Shown here one piece after another: positions 1-13,600 of a stretch of 64,000 nucleotides of DNA. The notes beneath the pieces were generated by a model. That model was not told the DNA's origin. It saw only the letters and a list, made by a program, of their open reading frames with translations, and searched no databases. The stretch spans positions 30,228,411-30,292,410 of the forward strand of contig NC_054749.1 in assembly GCF_018143015.1 (NCBI RefSeq). Reading direction: 5' to 3'. The stretch is from Lytechinus variegatus (Eukaryota; Echinodermata; Echinoidea; Temnopleuroida; Toxopneustidae). How positions within the stretch are numbered: position 1 is the first letter of the stretch; each line of letters begins with the position of its first letter. A program made the position numbers and the translations under genes.

Positions 1-1262
1 CAAGGCAGTTTACAACTTTACCAAAACATCCCCTGGTGGTCCCTGAATAAAACCTAATATAGGAATTTTATAATTCAGTACTCAAAGGTTTAACTAACAT
101 CACATTGCACCTTCATTTCAGAGTACATTGGGCAGGTACGGAGACGGCCACACACTGGATGGGGTACCTGAGTGGCGCTGTACAATCTGGTCTAAGAGCT
201 GCAGATGAGGTAGTCAACAGGCTAGGAGTCTCTGAGGAATCCAGGAACAACAGTTCAGACCTTCTCAAGTCGCTCGACAGTCCTGGAGATGATGAACGGA
301 GACCAACGGTTGGTTGCTGTGGGTGTTGACCATTGGGAATATTGGGCTGGGATTGGTTGTAGCTGGGCTGGTAGGTGTTGGAGTTCAGGCATGGATTCAA
401 GGCCATGGTTAATATCAGGAGTATTTTACACATCGATTTCTGAGTGATGGTGGAAATCGACGGTTAATCAATTATTACTCTTCTCATTTTCAAAGTATCT
501 TGATAATCTGTACGATTTGATTATCGACAATCATCTAAGACATAGATCAGGTGAGGGATCAAGAGTCACATAAAGGGCGTGTATATTCTCCCTTGGCTCA
601 AAATTGTCAAAATGTCACAAAAACGATGCAAAGGTACGAAGGTACAGGCAAAGATATGGCTGGGACATTGAACTGTGATATTTTTTTATAGAATTATCAA
701 GCTTAACAAGAAATAAACAAACAAAACAGAAGAAGCATTTTGTAGTTAATGCTTCACATATTGAAATTGCCAGCAATATTTGTTCGCGATCATAACTAAT
801 CATTCTAACTTGATATTGATATGTTAAAGAGTAAAATGTAAGATTATTTAAGGACCTGGTTACACTGCATATATACGAAATGCATTTCAACTATGCAATT
901 TATCAACTCTTGAGGAGAAAATTTGAAAAATCATTTTTTTTAAATCCCCCTTCTTGTCAGACATAGTTTCAAACAAGAACAAAGAGGTTTTAAAATAGCT
1001 AAGTGTGCTTTTTTCTAGTTTAAGTTATTATAGAACTTTTTAACTTTTTTTCCCATCACTGTTATCATCATTCCAGTTGTGCATTAAGTCCGAGCTTTCT
1101 CTCCCCTAATTGGCTCTTTCAATGTGCCTGATATATCTTTTTGATACAGTTATCTGTTTTACATGCACACAATGTCAAATTTTATGTGTTGTATTTTGAT
1201 TCTTACTGAATTTGTTAATATTAACAGCTGCTTTTCATATTTGATTGCCAATATTTGAATAT
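1..1262 (+). repeat. Segmental duplication shared with 18332-19620
   Basis: The last part of the final intron, the terminal exon and about 850 bases of 3' flank match the block around 18332-19620 closely and in the same order. Shared stretches include the intron segment ending in CATTTCAG, the poly-pyrimidine surroundings and the 3' flank through the AGTTGTCC/AGTTGTGC area. A further short match follows at about 2385-2560 against 19925-20095. This shows a direct tandem duplication of the amine oxidase gene or at least its 3' half. The left end is outside the window. An AAATAAA-type signal is present in both copies (712-717 here). Confidence 0.85.
122..329 (+). CDS. Terminal exon of an upstream MAO-like gene (partial, altered C-terminus)
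   Basis: A 3' splice site ending at 121 opens an exon that is nearly identical to the last exon of the complete gene at 18469-18775. It encodes the [15 protein letters not shown] block, which in monoamine oxidases contacts FAD and supplies an aromatic-cage tyrosine. The two copies then diverge. This one has a net 16-base deletion near 305-330, which shifts the frame and ends the protein at a TGA (327-329) after GCCGC. The bases encoding the hydrophobic tail are still present downstream, to about 410, but out of frame. The product would therefore be a soluble enzyme without its membrane anchor, or the copy is a decaying pseudogene. The remaining exons lie left of the window, so the two cannot be told apart here. 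Confidence 0.85.
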
Positions 1263-2335
1263 TTTTTAATGTACCAATATTATATAGCACAATCATTTGT
1301 TATATAATCATTATTCATTAAATAATAACAATGATTTATATATATAATTGACATCTTTGTAAATAATTACTATTATATAAAATAACATTTCTGATTATTA
1401 TATTAATTCCAAGTCATACTTCATTATTTGTAAATAATAATAGTCTGACAATCCATTTTATATAAATAATGATTATTTGTTTTTCATTATTCATAAATAA
1501 TGATTATTGGTTTTTCATTATTTAAGAAAAATGATTATTGGTTTTTCATTATTTATAAATAATGATTATTTGTTTCTCATTATTTATAAATAATAATTAA
1601 TGGTTATTTATAAATAATGATTATTTCTTTTTCATTATTCATAAATATGATTATTGATTTTTCATTATTTATAAATAATGATTTTTTTTCATTATTTATA
1701 AATAATTAATTTTTGCTTTTCATTATTCATAAATAATGACACTACATACTTCATTATTTACAAATAATGACACTACATACTTCATTATTTACAAATAATT
1801 GCGATTCGATTTTCCATTATTTATGAATAAGTTTGTCAATTTTTCTACTTTTTGTAAATAATAATTATTTATTATCAATGCCAGTGCACATTTCTTTCTT
1901 TATGAATAATTTGTTGAGTTTCCCATTATTTATAAATAATGATTATTTGTTAAATAATGAAAACGTCTACTTCATTATTTATATATATTTTTTCGAGTGC
2001 GCTATTATTCTCATTATTTTTAGATAATCATTTTGATACATTTCTTTATTTATAAATAGTTTTCCATAATTGGCCATTATTCATAAATAATGTTCGAGTT
2101 TTCCATTATTTATAAATAACGATTATTTGTTAAATAATGAAATATCTACCTCATTTATAAATAATGAAAATTCATCGTGTTTCATTATTCATAAATTACA
2201 ATTTTATTTCAATATCCCATTATTTATAAATAATCATTATTTATAAACATTTACAGTTTGCCATTATATACCAATAATCATTATTTATATACAAATAACC
2301 ATTATTTATAAATAATGGAAAACTCGCCTATGACA
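1263..2335. repeat. AT-rich palindromic array
   Basis: More than 30 loosely spaced copies of a short motif around CATTATTTATAAATAATGAT. The core TTATTTATAAATAA is its own reverse complement, so single strands could fold into many small hairpins. Spacing is irregular, commonly 25-35 bases. The array lies exactly where the 3' flank of the upstream amine oxidase copy loses similarity to its downstream partner, which has only about 300 unrelated bases there. No gene is seen; the open frame at 1833-2027 is just repeat sequence read through. Confidence 0.85.
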
Positions 2336-2340
2336 TGCAA

Positions 2341-5300
2341 ATGTGGGACCGCCCATAACATAAATATTTATATGAGAGTGTACAGCAAATTGCTACACAA
2401 ATTTGTCATAAACAATTTTTTGTTCCAGAATATAGTTAATTTTTACTAATCAAATGTATGTTTCTACAATTCTTAGTTTTTATGTCTTTTGTTTTATCAT
2501 ATAGTCATAAGCTATCATTAATATTGCATTAAATCCCCTTCCTGATTTGTGACATTCACAATTTTTTTTATAATTTCCAGAATGAAATAGATAAGCCTCA
2601 ATCCCATAAGTATGCAACAAACAAACAAGTATTATGGAAACGTTGAATCGAGCTATAATTTGGCTCATACAAGGAAATATATTTCAAAGCGTATATATAT
2701 ATATATATATATATTGCGAACAGATTTGAATATGTAAATCGAACTCGGTACACGACATTTTTCGATGAGGGAAATTATCAGTTTCATGTTACCATTTTCC
2801 CTTTCATTTTCTTATTTTTTTCTCTTTTTTTTTTGGAAGGGGGTGGAACTGCGTAAGCCCCTCTCTGAACATATCCTAGATTTCCTGCATTCATATAAAT
2901 TATATTTTGTAGAGGAGAGGGAACAGAAATCAAGACACTTTCATGATAGGCGAGTAAACACAATGCTTTCTATTATTATGTTTCATTTTGTCAGTTGTGT
3001 GAAGGGATGTATACAGTATATAGTTACAATTTGATAAACCGAAATGTTAGCTGTAGTGTTATATATAATTATGATCAATGTGAAAGAAAGTCTGATGGAG
3101 TAAGAGAGGGGAGGGGCAGTGAAGGGCGGGGGAGCGAAGGGTTGGGTGTGATGTTATACATGTGTTCAGTGATACATGACGGATGATAAATACATAAACA
3201 GAATATCAATACTTAAACCATATGGTTAATGTGAAAGAAAGTTTGAAGAAGTAAACGTGTACTTTTAGAGAGAAAGAGAGGGGAAGGGGGTGGGGGAAGA
3301 GACAAACACAGAGAGAGAGAGGAGGGGTTTATCTTATGTTATACATGTGGTCAATGATGCATATGGCAGATGATAAATACATGAATGGATAGTGTTAATT
3401 TCAAAATCATAAACAGAATATCAATATTCATTTGATTAAATTGCAGTTAGATCTGAAGATAATCAGTGCACGTGTTGTGCTAATTATATTAGCCAAGAAG
3501 AATCTCGCACAATTAAAACAATTGAAATGTCACTCCGTTTAGGCAGTGTCCTACATTAGAGAATGAAAATTATCTGGACACAGAACAATTTAAGAAAATA
3601 AACTTTTCCCATCAAAACATACGTTTTCATTATAGGTATAAAATGCAGATGAAAACGAAAATACATGAACAAAGCATGGAAAGATGAGAGAGACTCAGCT
3701 AGAGAGAGAATGTGGAGAGAAAACTTGCACAGTACAACCACCCTGTCTGTGGCGAGTCTCTACAACAATACACGCAATAAATCTATAAAACATAACTTTT
3801 GTATTAAAAACAACACTATTTTGTTTCCTTTTGTTTTCATTCTAGACTCTCGGTCTAGACATACTGGTGATCATTTTTTATTTCATCAGAACGCTCAAAA
3901 ACTTTTGAGCATATTTGTCATTATGATGAATACTGTAATAAAAACTGACAGTGTAAACAAAAAATCAAGCATTTATCCCAGCGAACAAGAAAAATAAACC
4001 AAGCATTGTCGTGTCAACCTCATTCCACTACACATAGTAGACTTGTTAACTGCAAAAAAGGGGTGGACGCTGCATTTTTGAGCACAAATGTCCCACTTGG
4101 CACAAATGTTCCTTGAGTCAAAAGAAAAAGATTCATCCAAAGAGACACGCTGTATCTATGCAAATAAGCCAGTAATTTGCATAAATTTGCATATTATGTC
4201 GATATGTAAAAACAAGTAATTCAGACTATATATTTCATCAGAACTGCCCTAAAATTGGAAATAAAGACTTAGGGTAAGACAGGGAAGAAAATTGTCATAA
4301 AATAATTGGGATATCCTTGTTTATTATTACCTAATTTACATAAATTATGCAAATTATAATTTGTAAACAGAGTATTTTTTTCAAGAATCCTGAACTGTTT
4401 TATAAATAACAGCAATTAATACAAAATGTCAACATTCTACATGAAAGAGAATATATTAGCGAAAACATCGATATGATTCATGACAGTATTAGTGTCTTAA
4501 TTTGCTTAGAAAGAGGGCAAATATGTCAAAATGTATGACGTGATACTGCGCTAAAACGAGACCAAAACAACCTCTATGTCACAGTCACACTCACGAATCG
4601 GACAATAAAGCGATCAATGGTATGTCATTCGAGATAACACAATCTCAACACAATAGCTTCCATCGGCTTCTCGTATCGCTTTTGTTGGTGTGTCTGCTAC
4701 ACCGTAATCTATGATACATACGGGCAAAATGCATTTCGGTATCGGTAAAACACTATTAATTTTGTTTTATTTGTTTCTAAAATAGTTTCTCTTGGAAAAT
4801 TTACAGGAGACATTGCTTTGCAGGTTACTGCTTTAATGAAGCTCTGGCACATGAATCATGACGAATGTACCCCACCTCAATCCATATTTTAACTTTGTTG
4901 AAATGTATGTCTTTTGGAGACCCCAAAGTGGCAAAACTGCATTCCCCCGCGGCATTCCCGCTACTTTACAAAACCAGTTTGACTTGTATTATCGACTTGG
5001 AAAAGACAGATGTATGAGACATCAGTTAAACCTCTTAACAAGTCTACTAACATGGGTAAATGGGGAGGAGAGAGAGAGAGAGAGGGAGAGACCGGAGAGA
5101 TTTGAGCAACATGATTGTCGTCACATAGTACATTTAGTCTATAAATAAGACATAATTATTTCTAACCTGAAGCTTCTAGACCCGAGTATTCCTCCGTCAA
5201 AAAACACTAATTTACTTTAAAAACAAAACAAAAAATTATTTTTATAATCAAAAGGGGTGATTTAGAATAACAGATTGCTTTAATTATTTTAAGAGAAGCT

Positions 5301-5428
5301 TATATGGGTCTCCTATAACTTTGGCCCACTCATGAATGATTCACTATTCTTCAGTGGCCATCCTACGGTTTAAAAATTTGCCCCCCCCCCCGCGCTCATC
5401 TGACTCTTTCTGTCGAAGCGCCTTTACT
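2341..5428. other. Intergenic sequence without recognisable gene
   Basis: The part at 2385-2560 is homologous to 19925-20095 and ends the duplicated block. A (TA)n microsatellite lies at about 2691-2714. Purine-rich GGGAG/GAGA tracts occur at 3090-3330 and 5068-5100, and a poly-C run at about 5380-5390. Short open frames of 60-110 codons are scattered on both strands, but none shows splice-site context, a conserved motif or codon-like composition. Confidence 0.6.
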
Positions 5429-5955
5429 AAAGGACAAGTCCACCTCAACAAAAAGCTGATTTGAATAAAAAGATAAAAATCCAACAAGCATAACATTGAA
5501 AATTGAAAGTTATGAGATTTTAGAGTTTCGCTTAATTTTACAAAACAGTTCTATGCACATCCTGGCTGGTATGCAAATGAGGAGACTATGACGTCATCCA
5601 CTCACTATTTCTTTTGTGTTTTATCATATGAAATATGAAATAGTCTACTTTTCTCCTCATTGTCAAGTGATACAACGAATAATTCCTCCCTGCACATGTG
5701 GAATTAACATTGTTTAATACATAATTATGTTCCGTCAAGCTGGTCCTTATTGTCAAATCTATAAAAATGAAATATAATGGAGATTATCGACTGACTCACC
5801 TAGTAGTTGTGCATATCACTGTTTTGTGAAAAATAAGGGAAAATTAAAATGTCATAACTTTCTTATTTTACATCCGATTTTGATGAACTTTTCAGCACTA
5901 TGCTAGTTTGATTTTTCTATATTTATTCAAGTCAGCATTTTCCTTTAATACTTTC
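5429..5955. mobile_element. Fold-back MITE, family F1, copy A
   Basis: The left arm begins AAAGGACAAGTCCACCTC. The right arm contains the reverse complement of the internal arm sequence, for example TCATAACTTTCTTATTTTAC at about 5850. The arms flank a loop containing a TGACGTCATCCACTCACTA-like sequence. The far right end, the GGTGGACTT part, is missing. The same element recurs at 10706, 17022 and 22615. It is a non-autonomous DNA element with very long inverted arms and no coding capacity. Confidence 0.75.
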
Positions 5956-6842
5956 ACCCCTTTCATTTTGCCTTTCTTCCATTATACGTTTTTATGGAAA
6001 TATTATGACCTTAGTTATAGTTCTCAGAGTTCTTGACGAACTTTTAATCTTATATCGATCCAATATGACCCCCCTCCCCGGTCTCTCCTTTTGATGGATC
6101 ACGTATTGTAAGATTGTTTACTTGGTAAATCTAAAGTCTAAAGTGGGTCTGTACTCATTCCAATGCAACCTCATAGAATGATAAAATCGGACAGCAGGCA
6201 TGTATACATGTAGTTCTACTACGGACTACATGTACAATCATTTCACATGTTTCCTTGTTTGAACGGATAATCTTTGATTAATTGGCATTGATTGATATTC
6301 AATTTGAACAACGCTTACTATATTCTCAAAGGTAATTCTGATTAAGTTCCACTTTTGTGCTGTATCATTAGCAAGCTACCACTCACAGGTAAGTTTAATT
6401 ACATATATACAAACTAACCTCATGCCATGATTTATGCAGTGAAACATATTAATACGATATTTAGTCCTATATTTCTTGAGTCAGTTTCAGTATATATTAA
6501 ACATGCTCATCTAAATTACTGAACTATTGTGAATCGAGTAATGGTGCATAATCTGTATTCACTATGGTGCGTGAGGATGAGATGTGTAGATCTTTATGTA
6601 CACACTGCTTTTTAGATTCAGTTGTATTTAATTTAGCTTATCTGCAATTATACGTTTTCCTTCCTGTGTTTTGTGTCTGGTTTCACGTCATTCTATCCCG
6701 ATGTCTATCATTATTTGGCCTGCCTTTCAGGGAAATTTTACCTTTTTGGCCTATAAACTTGCTGATTGGGATCTCTATGAACGTTTTTTTTTCTCTCGCA
6801 AATTACTAGTATACAAAGTGCAATATTAGATATATTGCATCT

Positions 6843-7392
6843 CCCGGGGGGGCCACTTACATTGACGAGTGGATACCATGCGCGACCAAAAAAACACGTA
6901 AAAAGGATGTCCTTTTCACGATAGGGCACGTTGCGTACGTAACGTGAAAAGGGTGTCAAAAACACAAAAATAATGAAAAAAGGGTATCTATTTCGCTAGG
7001 AAAATTACGTGTTTAGGGTCGAATTTGCGGGGATGAAAAACAAAATTAAAATGTTTTATAAAGGATGTCCTTTTTGCCCCAACACTACGTGTTTAGAGTC
7101 CTATTTGCGCGAGGTGTAGAAGGTGGGGTCGTACTAAACCAAATAAGGTAAAGCCGACAACCAAAGGACCAGTAACAATAAAACATTTCCTGTACTTGTT
7201 TAAGGGTTCATTTCAGGGAATATTTGCCAAGAGTATCGTTTTGTTTCCAATACTTGTTAAGGGCAGGGTTTCACACGCCAATACTTGTTAAGGGGTGCAT
7301 TTTCAGAATATGGAAATTACGTGTTAAGGGTGCTTTTCGAGACCCCATGGTCGCGCATGGTATCCACTCGTGAATGGAAGTGGCCCCCCGGG
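6843..7392. mobile_element. MITE family G1, copy 1, with 8-base target duplication
   Basis: The element starts CCCGGGGGGGCCACTTACAT and ends with the matching inverted sequence ATGGAAGTGGCCCCCCGGG. The inverted arms continue inward through GGATACCATGCGCGACC. TTGCATCT stands directly outside both ends (6835-6842 and 7393-7400). About 550 bases long, no coding capacity. Other copies lie at 13620-14171 and 47842-48414. It sits about 270 bases upstream of the amine oxidase start codon, so it may lie within that gene's promoter region. Confidence 0.9.
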
Positions 7393-7400
7393 TTGCATCT

Positions 7401-7664
7401 ACAGGAAACTAAGTCGAATACATTTGGGCCGTATTGCTATTCGACCTAGAATGGGTAGTATATGTTTTGTACCGGGTTTTGTATGAGCTTGTACGTTTTG
7501 AAAGTTGCTTCAAATACATTTTCTTTTAAATTTCGATCCACTCATGTATATTGCATATATGCAATTGTATTTCTTATTTTCCATTCAGTTTCATACTAGC
7601 TATGCTAATTTAGTGGTGGAAGGTAAATCTCCGAGATCATCCAATCGTTGAAACTTTGTTCAAA
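7401..7664 (+). promoter_or_regulatory. Presumed 5' UTR/promoter-proximal region of the MAO-like gene
   Basis: The stretch between the upstream MITE and the ATG at 7665 contains no other gene. The ATG is chosen because it opens the short N-terminal leader ahead of the YDVIVIGAG strand, as in other amine oxidases. The preceding context AAA favours initiation. There is no clear TATA box or initiator at a convincing distance, and a 5' UTR intron cannot be excluded. Confidence 0.35.
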
Positions 7665-10600
7665 ATGTATGTGTCAAAGGAAGAAACGGAAGGAGAATAT
7701 GACGTCATCGTGATTGGGGCGGGGCTCTCCGGTCTTACAGCTGCATATCACTTGAAAAGGACCGTCGAGGGGTGTAAGGTTCTCGTGTTAGAAGCAAAAG
7801 GTTGGTAATTAAAATCATTGACGTCCTGGAAGAGGTTTGTGGTGGCGGGGAGGGGAGGGTGGCTCGCGCAGGGGCCGGAGAGGGGGTAATGGAGATACAA
7901 AATAATATTACTAAAGTTCATTCTTGATAAATAATAGAATTGCATTCCTGAACATCCGATATTTCATCTAGCTATTCCTTCAGTGTCTGCTTGAACTTTG
8001 CGCATGTCTAATTAATGTTCCACACGACAGTATAGAAAATGTTAATTCTGGCTCACTAATTGCTTCAGCTGGTAGCATGCACCCCATGCATGCGACCGCT
8101 CCGTATTCAAATTAAGCATCCTCGATATATTTCTTCGTATATTACCCTTATAAAAATCGCCAATGGTATCTGAATGGTGGCGAATGGTAGTTGAATGGTG
8201 AATTGAATGGTAAATGATACGTGAATGGTATTTAAGTGGTGTTTCAATGATACACGCTTAATGGTAAATGTAGTCTGTTTAATGGTAAATGGTATACCAT
8301 ATAGCCAATGGTGTCTCAGTGGTATCGAATGGTGTCTTAGTGTTATGTGTCTTCAATGGTATGGTTGTATGGTGAATGGTATACCATATACCAAGTGATG
8401 TTTGAATGGTATACAATGGTGTCTCATTTGTATGTTTCTAATGGTATGATTTGTTTTGTGAATGGTATACCATATACCCAATGGTGTCTCAGTGGTATCG
8501 AATGGTGCTTAGTATTATGTGCCTCCAAAGGTATGGTGGAATGGTGAACGGTATATCATACCAAATGGTGTCTTGATCAGTGGTATCCAATGGTATGGTG
8601 TTTGCCTATTTATGACTGGTATGGTACATGTACGTGTCTCAGTAGTATGTGCCTTAATGGATAGGTGTTTTAAAGGTGAATTGAATACCAAAAGATAAAT
8701 TGTAACTTAATTTTTTTTGGGTTTAATAGTGGTATGTGCCTGATGAGTTGTATTTATGTTAACGGTGAATGGTATGCCTAATTGCATTACCCATACGGAC
8801 GATTTTGATTTTTTTTTCCAAGCCAATTTTTTCAAATGCATCTTTCTAATTACAGATAGGGTCGGAGTGGTATTGAATGGTGTCTTAGTGTTATGTGTCT
8901 TCAATGGTATGTTTGTATGGTGAATGGTATACCAAATGGTGTTTCAATGGTATACAATGGTATCTTATTTGTATGTGTCCAATGGTATGATTTGTATGGT
9001 GAATGGTATACCATATACCCAATGGTGTCTCAGTGGTATCGAATGGTGTCTTAGTGTTATGTGTCTTCAATGGTATGGTTCTATGGTGAATGGTATACCA
9101 TATACCAAATGGAGTTTAAATGGTATACAATGGTATCTTATTTGTATGTGTCCAATGGTATGATTTGTATGGTGAATGGTACACCATACACCCAATGGTG
9201 TCTCAGTGGTATCGAATGGTCTCTTAGTGTTATGTGTCTTCAATGGTATGGTTCTATGGTGAATGGTATACCATATACCAAATGGTGTTTCAATGGTATA
9301 CAATGGTGTCTCATTTGTATGTGTCTAATGGTGTGATTTGATTTGTGAATGATATACCATATACCCAATGGTGTCTCAGTGGTATCGAATGGTGTCTTAG
9401 TATTATGTGTCTCCAATGGTATGGTGGAATGGTGAACGGTATACCATACCAAATGGTGTCTCGATCAGTGGTATCCAATGGTATGGTGTTTGCCTATTTA
9501 TGACTGGTATGGTAAATGTACGTGTCTCAGTAGTATGTGCCTTAATGGATAGGTGTTTTAAAGGTGAATTGAATACCAAAAGATAAATTGTAACTTAATG
9601 GTGGGTTTAATAGTTGTATGTGCCTGATGAGTTGTATTTATGTTAATGGTGAATAGTACGCCTAATTGCATTACCCATACGGACGATTTCGATTTTTTTT
9701 CCAAGCCAATTTTTTTAAAATGCATCTTTCCAATTACAGATAGGGTTGGAGGAAGGACTCTAACTGTTCCACTCAAATGCTCTAATGGGACAGACCAATG
9801 GGATTTAGGAGGCCAGTGGGTATGCAGGTATGAACGCTATCGTTTGCCCTCACCAACTAAAATAATGTATAATTAAAAAAAATGTACAATAAAAATGGCA
9901 TTTTCATTCTCATCGTGGGCGAATCTTTCAATTCTACTTCCAGAACAAGGTACGAGGCCATTTTCTTTTTAACCAATAATATTTAATTCCAGTATAGCCG
10001 CGTAATGAGCAAAAATCTTTGGAGGGGCCAGCCCTGACGTATTGTGGGCAAATGTTCTTCAAAATTCAAAGTGAGTGAAATGAGCAACCAAAAGTTTGGA
10101 CATTTTTAATTTAAATTTTTTTTTTTTTACTGATATTTTGAGATAACATTTGGAAAATGATACATTTCACAATTTTCCTGTCTTTTTTTATTCCCTTGTT
10201 GTCATAGTTGTAAAACTGGTTGGGGCGTGAGTCCCAAGCCCCCCCCCCTCACTGTACGACAGCGCTCAATCTAAAATAATATGGACATTAATTGCCATTC
10301 GCGGATGAATCTTTCTATTTCATTATCAGAACACAGCATCATGTCCTTTGGCTTCTCAACGAACTTGGAATCGAGGTATATCCCCAGAAATCCAACGGTA
10401 CCAAACTCATTCAGAGTGGTAACAATGCAAAGATCAATACTTACCAAGGTGATATACCAGCACTGCCTCTTCATGTTCTTTTCGATCTTCTTAACTTTGA
10501 AAGAAAGGTAATGTCATTGTATTCATTCATCATGTCTAAAATGAATATTCGACTTCTGTATTTCCAACTTTTGAAAGCTAATATGTATATTACAGTATTT

Positions 10601-13600
10601 GTCGACATGAAACATGTTATACCCTACGCTTTTTTTTGGGGGGGGGGGGGTTGTGGTAAATTACCAGTTAGTTTACTCAATCCTTTTTGTAAAGCGCTTA
10701 GTTAACTTAAGGTCGAGGCCACACCCAACGAAGTGTTGATTTGAATAAAAAGATCAAAATCTAATAAGCAACACTGACAATTTCATCAAATTCGGGTGTA
10801 GACTAAGAAAGTATGACATTTTAAAGTTTTGTTTATTTTCACAAAACATATGCACAACTCAGTGGTATGCAAATGCGGGAGTAGATGATGTCCCCCACTC
10901 ACTGTTTTCTCCGTATGGTTATTGTTTGAATCATACTTTATTTGAATTTGTGTAGATTTGACAATGAAGACACTCTTGTTTAAACCACAAAATGTTAAAG
11001 CAATTATAGTTACAATGTTCACGAAGGAATAAATTTTCATTTCAAATGACAATGAGGAGAAAATTATAATATTTCATAGTCCATGCAATGCAAAAGAAAT
11101 AACGAATTGATGATGTCATCGGTCTCCTTATTTGGCAGATCATGATGTGAATATAACCATTTTGTGAAATTAAGCGAAATTTTAGAATGTCATAACTTAA
11201 TTCTTACTTTTAAAAAATTAACATTTATTCCAACTGAATCGTATCTACTCATGGGCTTGGAGAGCCACAGAGCACGAAAATTATTGGCCAATCAAAGGCT
11301 GATGAGACTGATAATTATGGAATAGTGCGTTTATACTAGGAAAGAAATAATGTCTCGTTTTGGGCAATCTGAGAAAAAATGAAATAAAAGGGACTCTCTT
11401 TTTAATCATATCCCACTTTTGACATACAGCAAATGATTAGGTAGAACAATCTCCATTGATAAAATGGTCAGATGATATTTGACAAAAAAGTCTTTGTCAC
11501 AATTAAACATTTAAATTGTGATTATCCTACCACGATGGATGCGATCTAACTTCTGTCTGTCCCCAATTTATTTTGCAGACTGATTCGCTTGCGAGAGATA
11601 TACCCTGTGATGAGCCATGGTCAGCTAAACATGCAAATGATTATGATGGAATTACCTTCGAACAATTCCTAGCCAGAGAAACATGGACGGAAGGTGAGTT
11701 TATAAATCTCATTACTTTCGCCCCAATATCATGTGGGGCGAAATTAAAAAAAAATAGATAAATAAAAAGTGAGAGGCCCAAAGAGAGAGAGAGAGGGGGG
11801 GGGGGGGGGGAGAGAGACGGAATATTTTGATAGTTTTGAAATTAAAATCTAAATCGGTGATAGGCCCTTTATTTTATATTCCATTAAAAGCAGGTTTAAC
11901 GTAATTATTTAACCCTTTCCTCTCATTCTCCTTTTCCTAGTTTTCTTTTTCTTTTCTTTGACCGTGAAACTTTACGCTTATAATGGTTTTAGGGGCTAGG
12001 AACATGGTGAAAGGAGCCTTTGAAGTCGTCAATGGTTCTGGAGTGAGGGGTTACAGTGCCCTAAATTATCTATTTTACGTCAGTTCGGGTATTAGCAACC
12101 GGAGTCTCTACGACAATAAGAATTCTGGAGCACAGGAGGATAAAATAAAGGTAGGCCATTACTATACTATCCAATGCCGATCAACAAAAACAACAATAAA
12201 TAGGGTCATCTAGTTCGCTTGCCCATGTTCGGCAGCTCAAAATTTATTACTTGTTACGTTACTGGTATTAATATCATTTTGAAATATGGTCTATCTGAGC
12301 AGCTCGGGTCCTGGAGAAGAACTTTAGAATGGACATTTAGAACCATGAAAGTACCACCAGGCCCGTCTGAACAACAGTTTTTTTTTTGAAGGGGGAATGT
12401 TTTTCTAATGTTGCAAGTAGGATATGCCTCAAAAACTTCATTTATATGGCTTCATTCCCTTCGTCAGTTACGTTTAGTTTAATAACGATTCCTAGATTAT
12501 TATTTTTTGTGGTATTGACTTAACATGCTTAAGGACGCAGTATGATCATACATACCTCTACATGTATATCTATCATAACTATTAAATCTTATAGGGAGGG
12601 GCACAATCTATCAGCACTAAATTACGGGAAAGTATTGGTCAATCGAATGTGCTACTTTCTGAACCAGTGGTCAGCGTTGATCAAAACTCAGGATCAACGG
12701 TCAAAGTTCAAACCCTCTCAGGAAAGTCTTTCTCCTGCAAATACATCGTCAATGCAATCCCAATGAACTGTTCAGGTAATACGCCCTTTGTTTCAATTAT
12801 GTCTTAATTTTTATCAATTAGACCTAAACTGCAAGCCCCACAAAACTGTTATTACCACTGTTAATTTTTGAAGGGTGGTGCTGTATACAGCCTGGGCGAC
12901 AGGGGCTACCACCCCTTTGTTGATGAGGTGAACCCCCAAAATGGGACGAAGAAAGGGGGTGAAAAGAAGACGATGAAAGTGATGTCTTAGCCGTAGGCCA
13001 TAACTTCCTAATGCATGTTATTTAATTGAAAAATATAAGTAACACCATCTAAACAGCTAATTCAGACGAGTCTCCCTGACCTGCTATAAGATACTTGTTG
13101 CATGTGTCTGATTTGAATATACTATTAGTATTTCGACTTTCAGGTTAATCTCTCTCTTTCTTTCATTTTACTCCCCTAATCTTGAACATTCAGAAACTAT
13201 CCAATACATACCCAAACCACCACTGAAACGCCAGATGCTTATGAGTTACACGAGAAGTGGAAACCTCTTAAAGTTTATTGCAACATACAAAACAGTGAGT
13301 TCTCCCGGTTAGATATCATAGATTTTACGTTTATTCCAATGATTGGCAATGTTTTTAGATCAATTAAGATATGACAACAATTTGTGGACCACTTGGAATT
13401 AATATGGCTGAAAACGACACAATAAGAAAAAATATACAGAGACATTAGATTCTGCACAATGATTGTGACGCATTTTGATGCATGAGAAAAAGTTTCGTTT
13501 ACTTCAGATGAATATGTACGATACGTCGATTACAATTTCTTCTCATATTTTGAGCCATCATATAGGATAAAATGTGAATAATAAAAATATATAGTTGAAA

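Noticed and set aside
4858-5148. 96-codon open frame with a GERERERERPER tract
   Set aside because: The basic/acidic run comes from a GAGAGA microsatellite and the remainder has no family resemblance.
8347-9452. Overlapping open frames on both strands with repeated [13 protein letters not shown]-type peptides
   Set aside because: They are readings of the intron 1 minisatellite; the same sequence is open in several frames and lies between two firmly placed exons.
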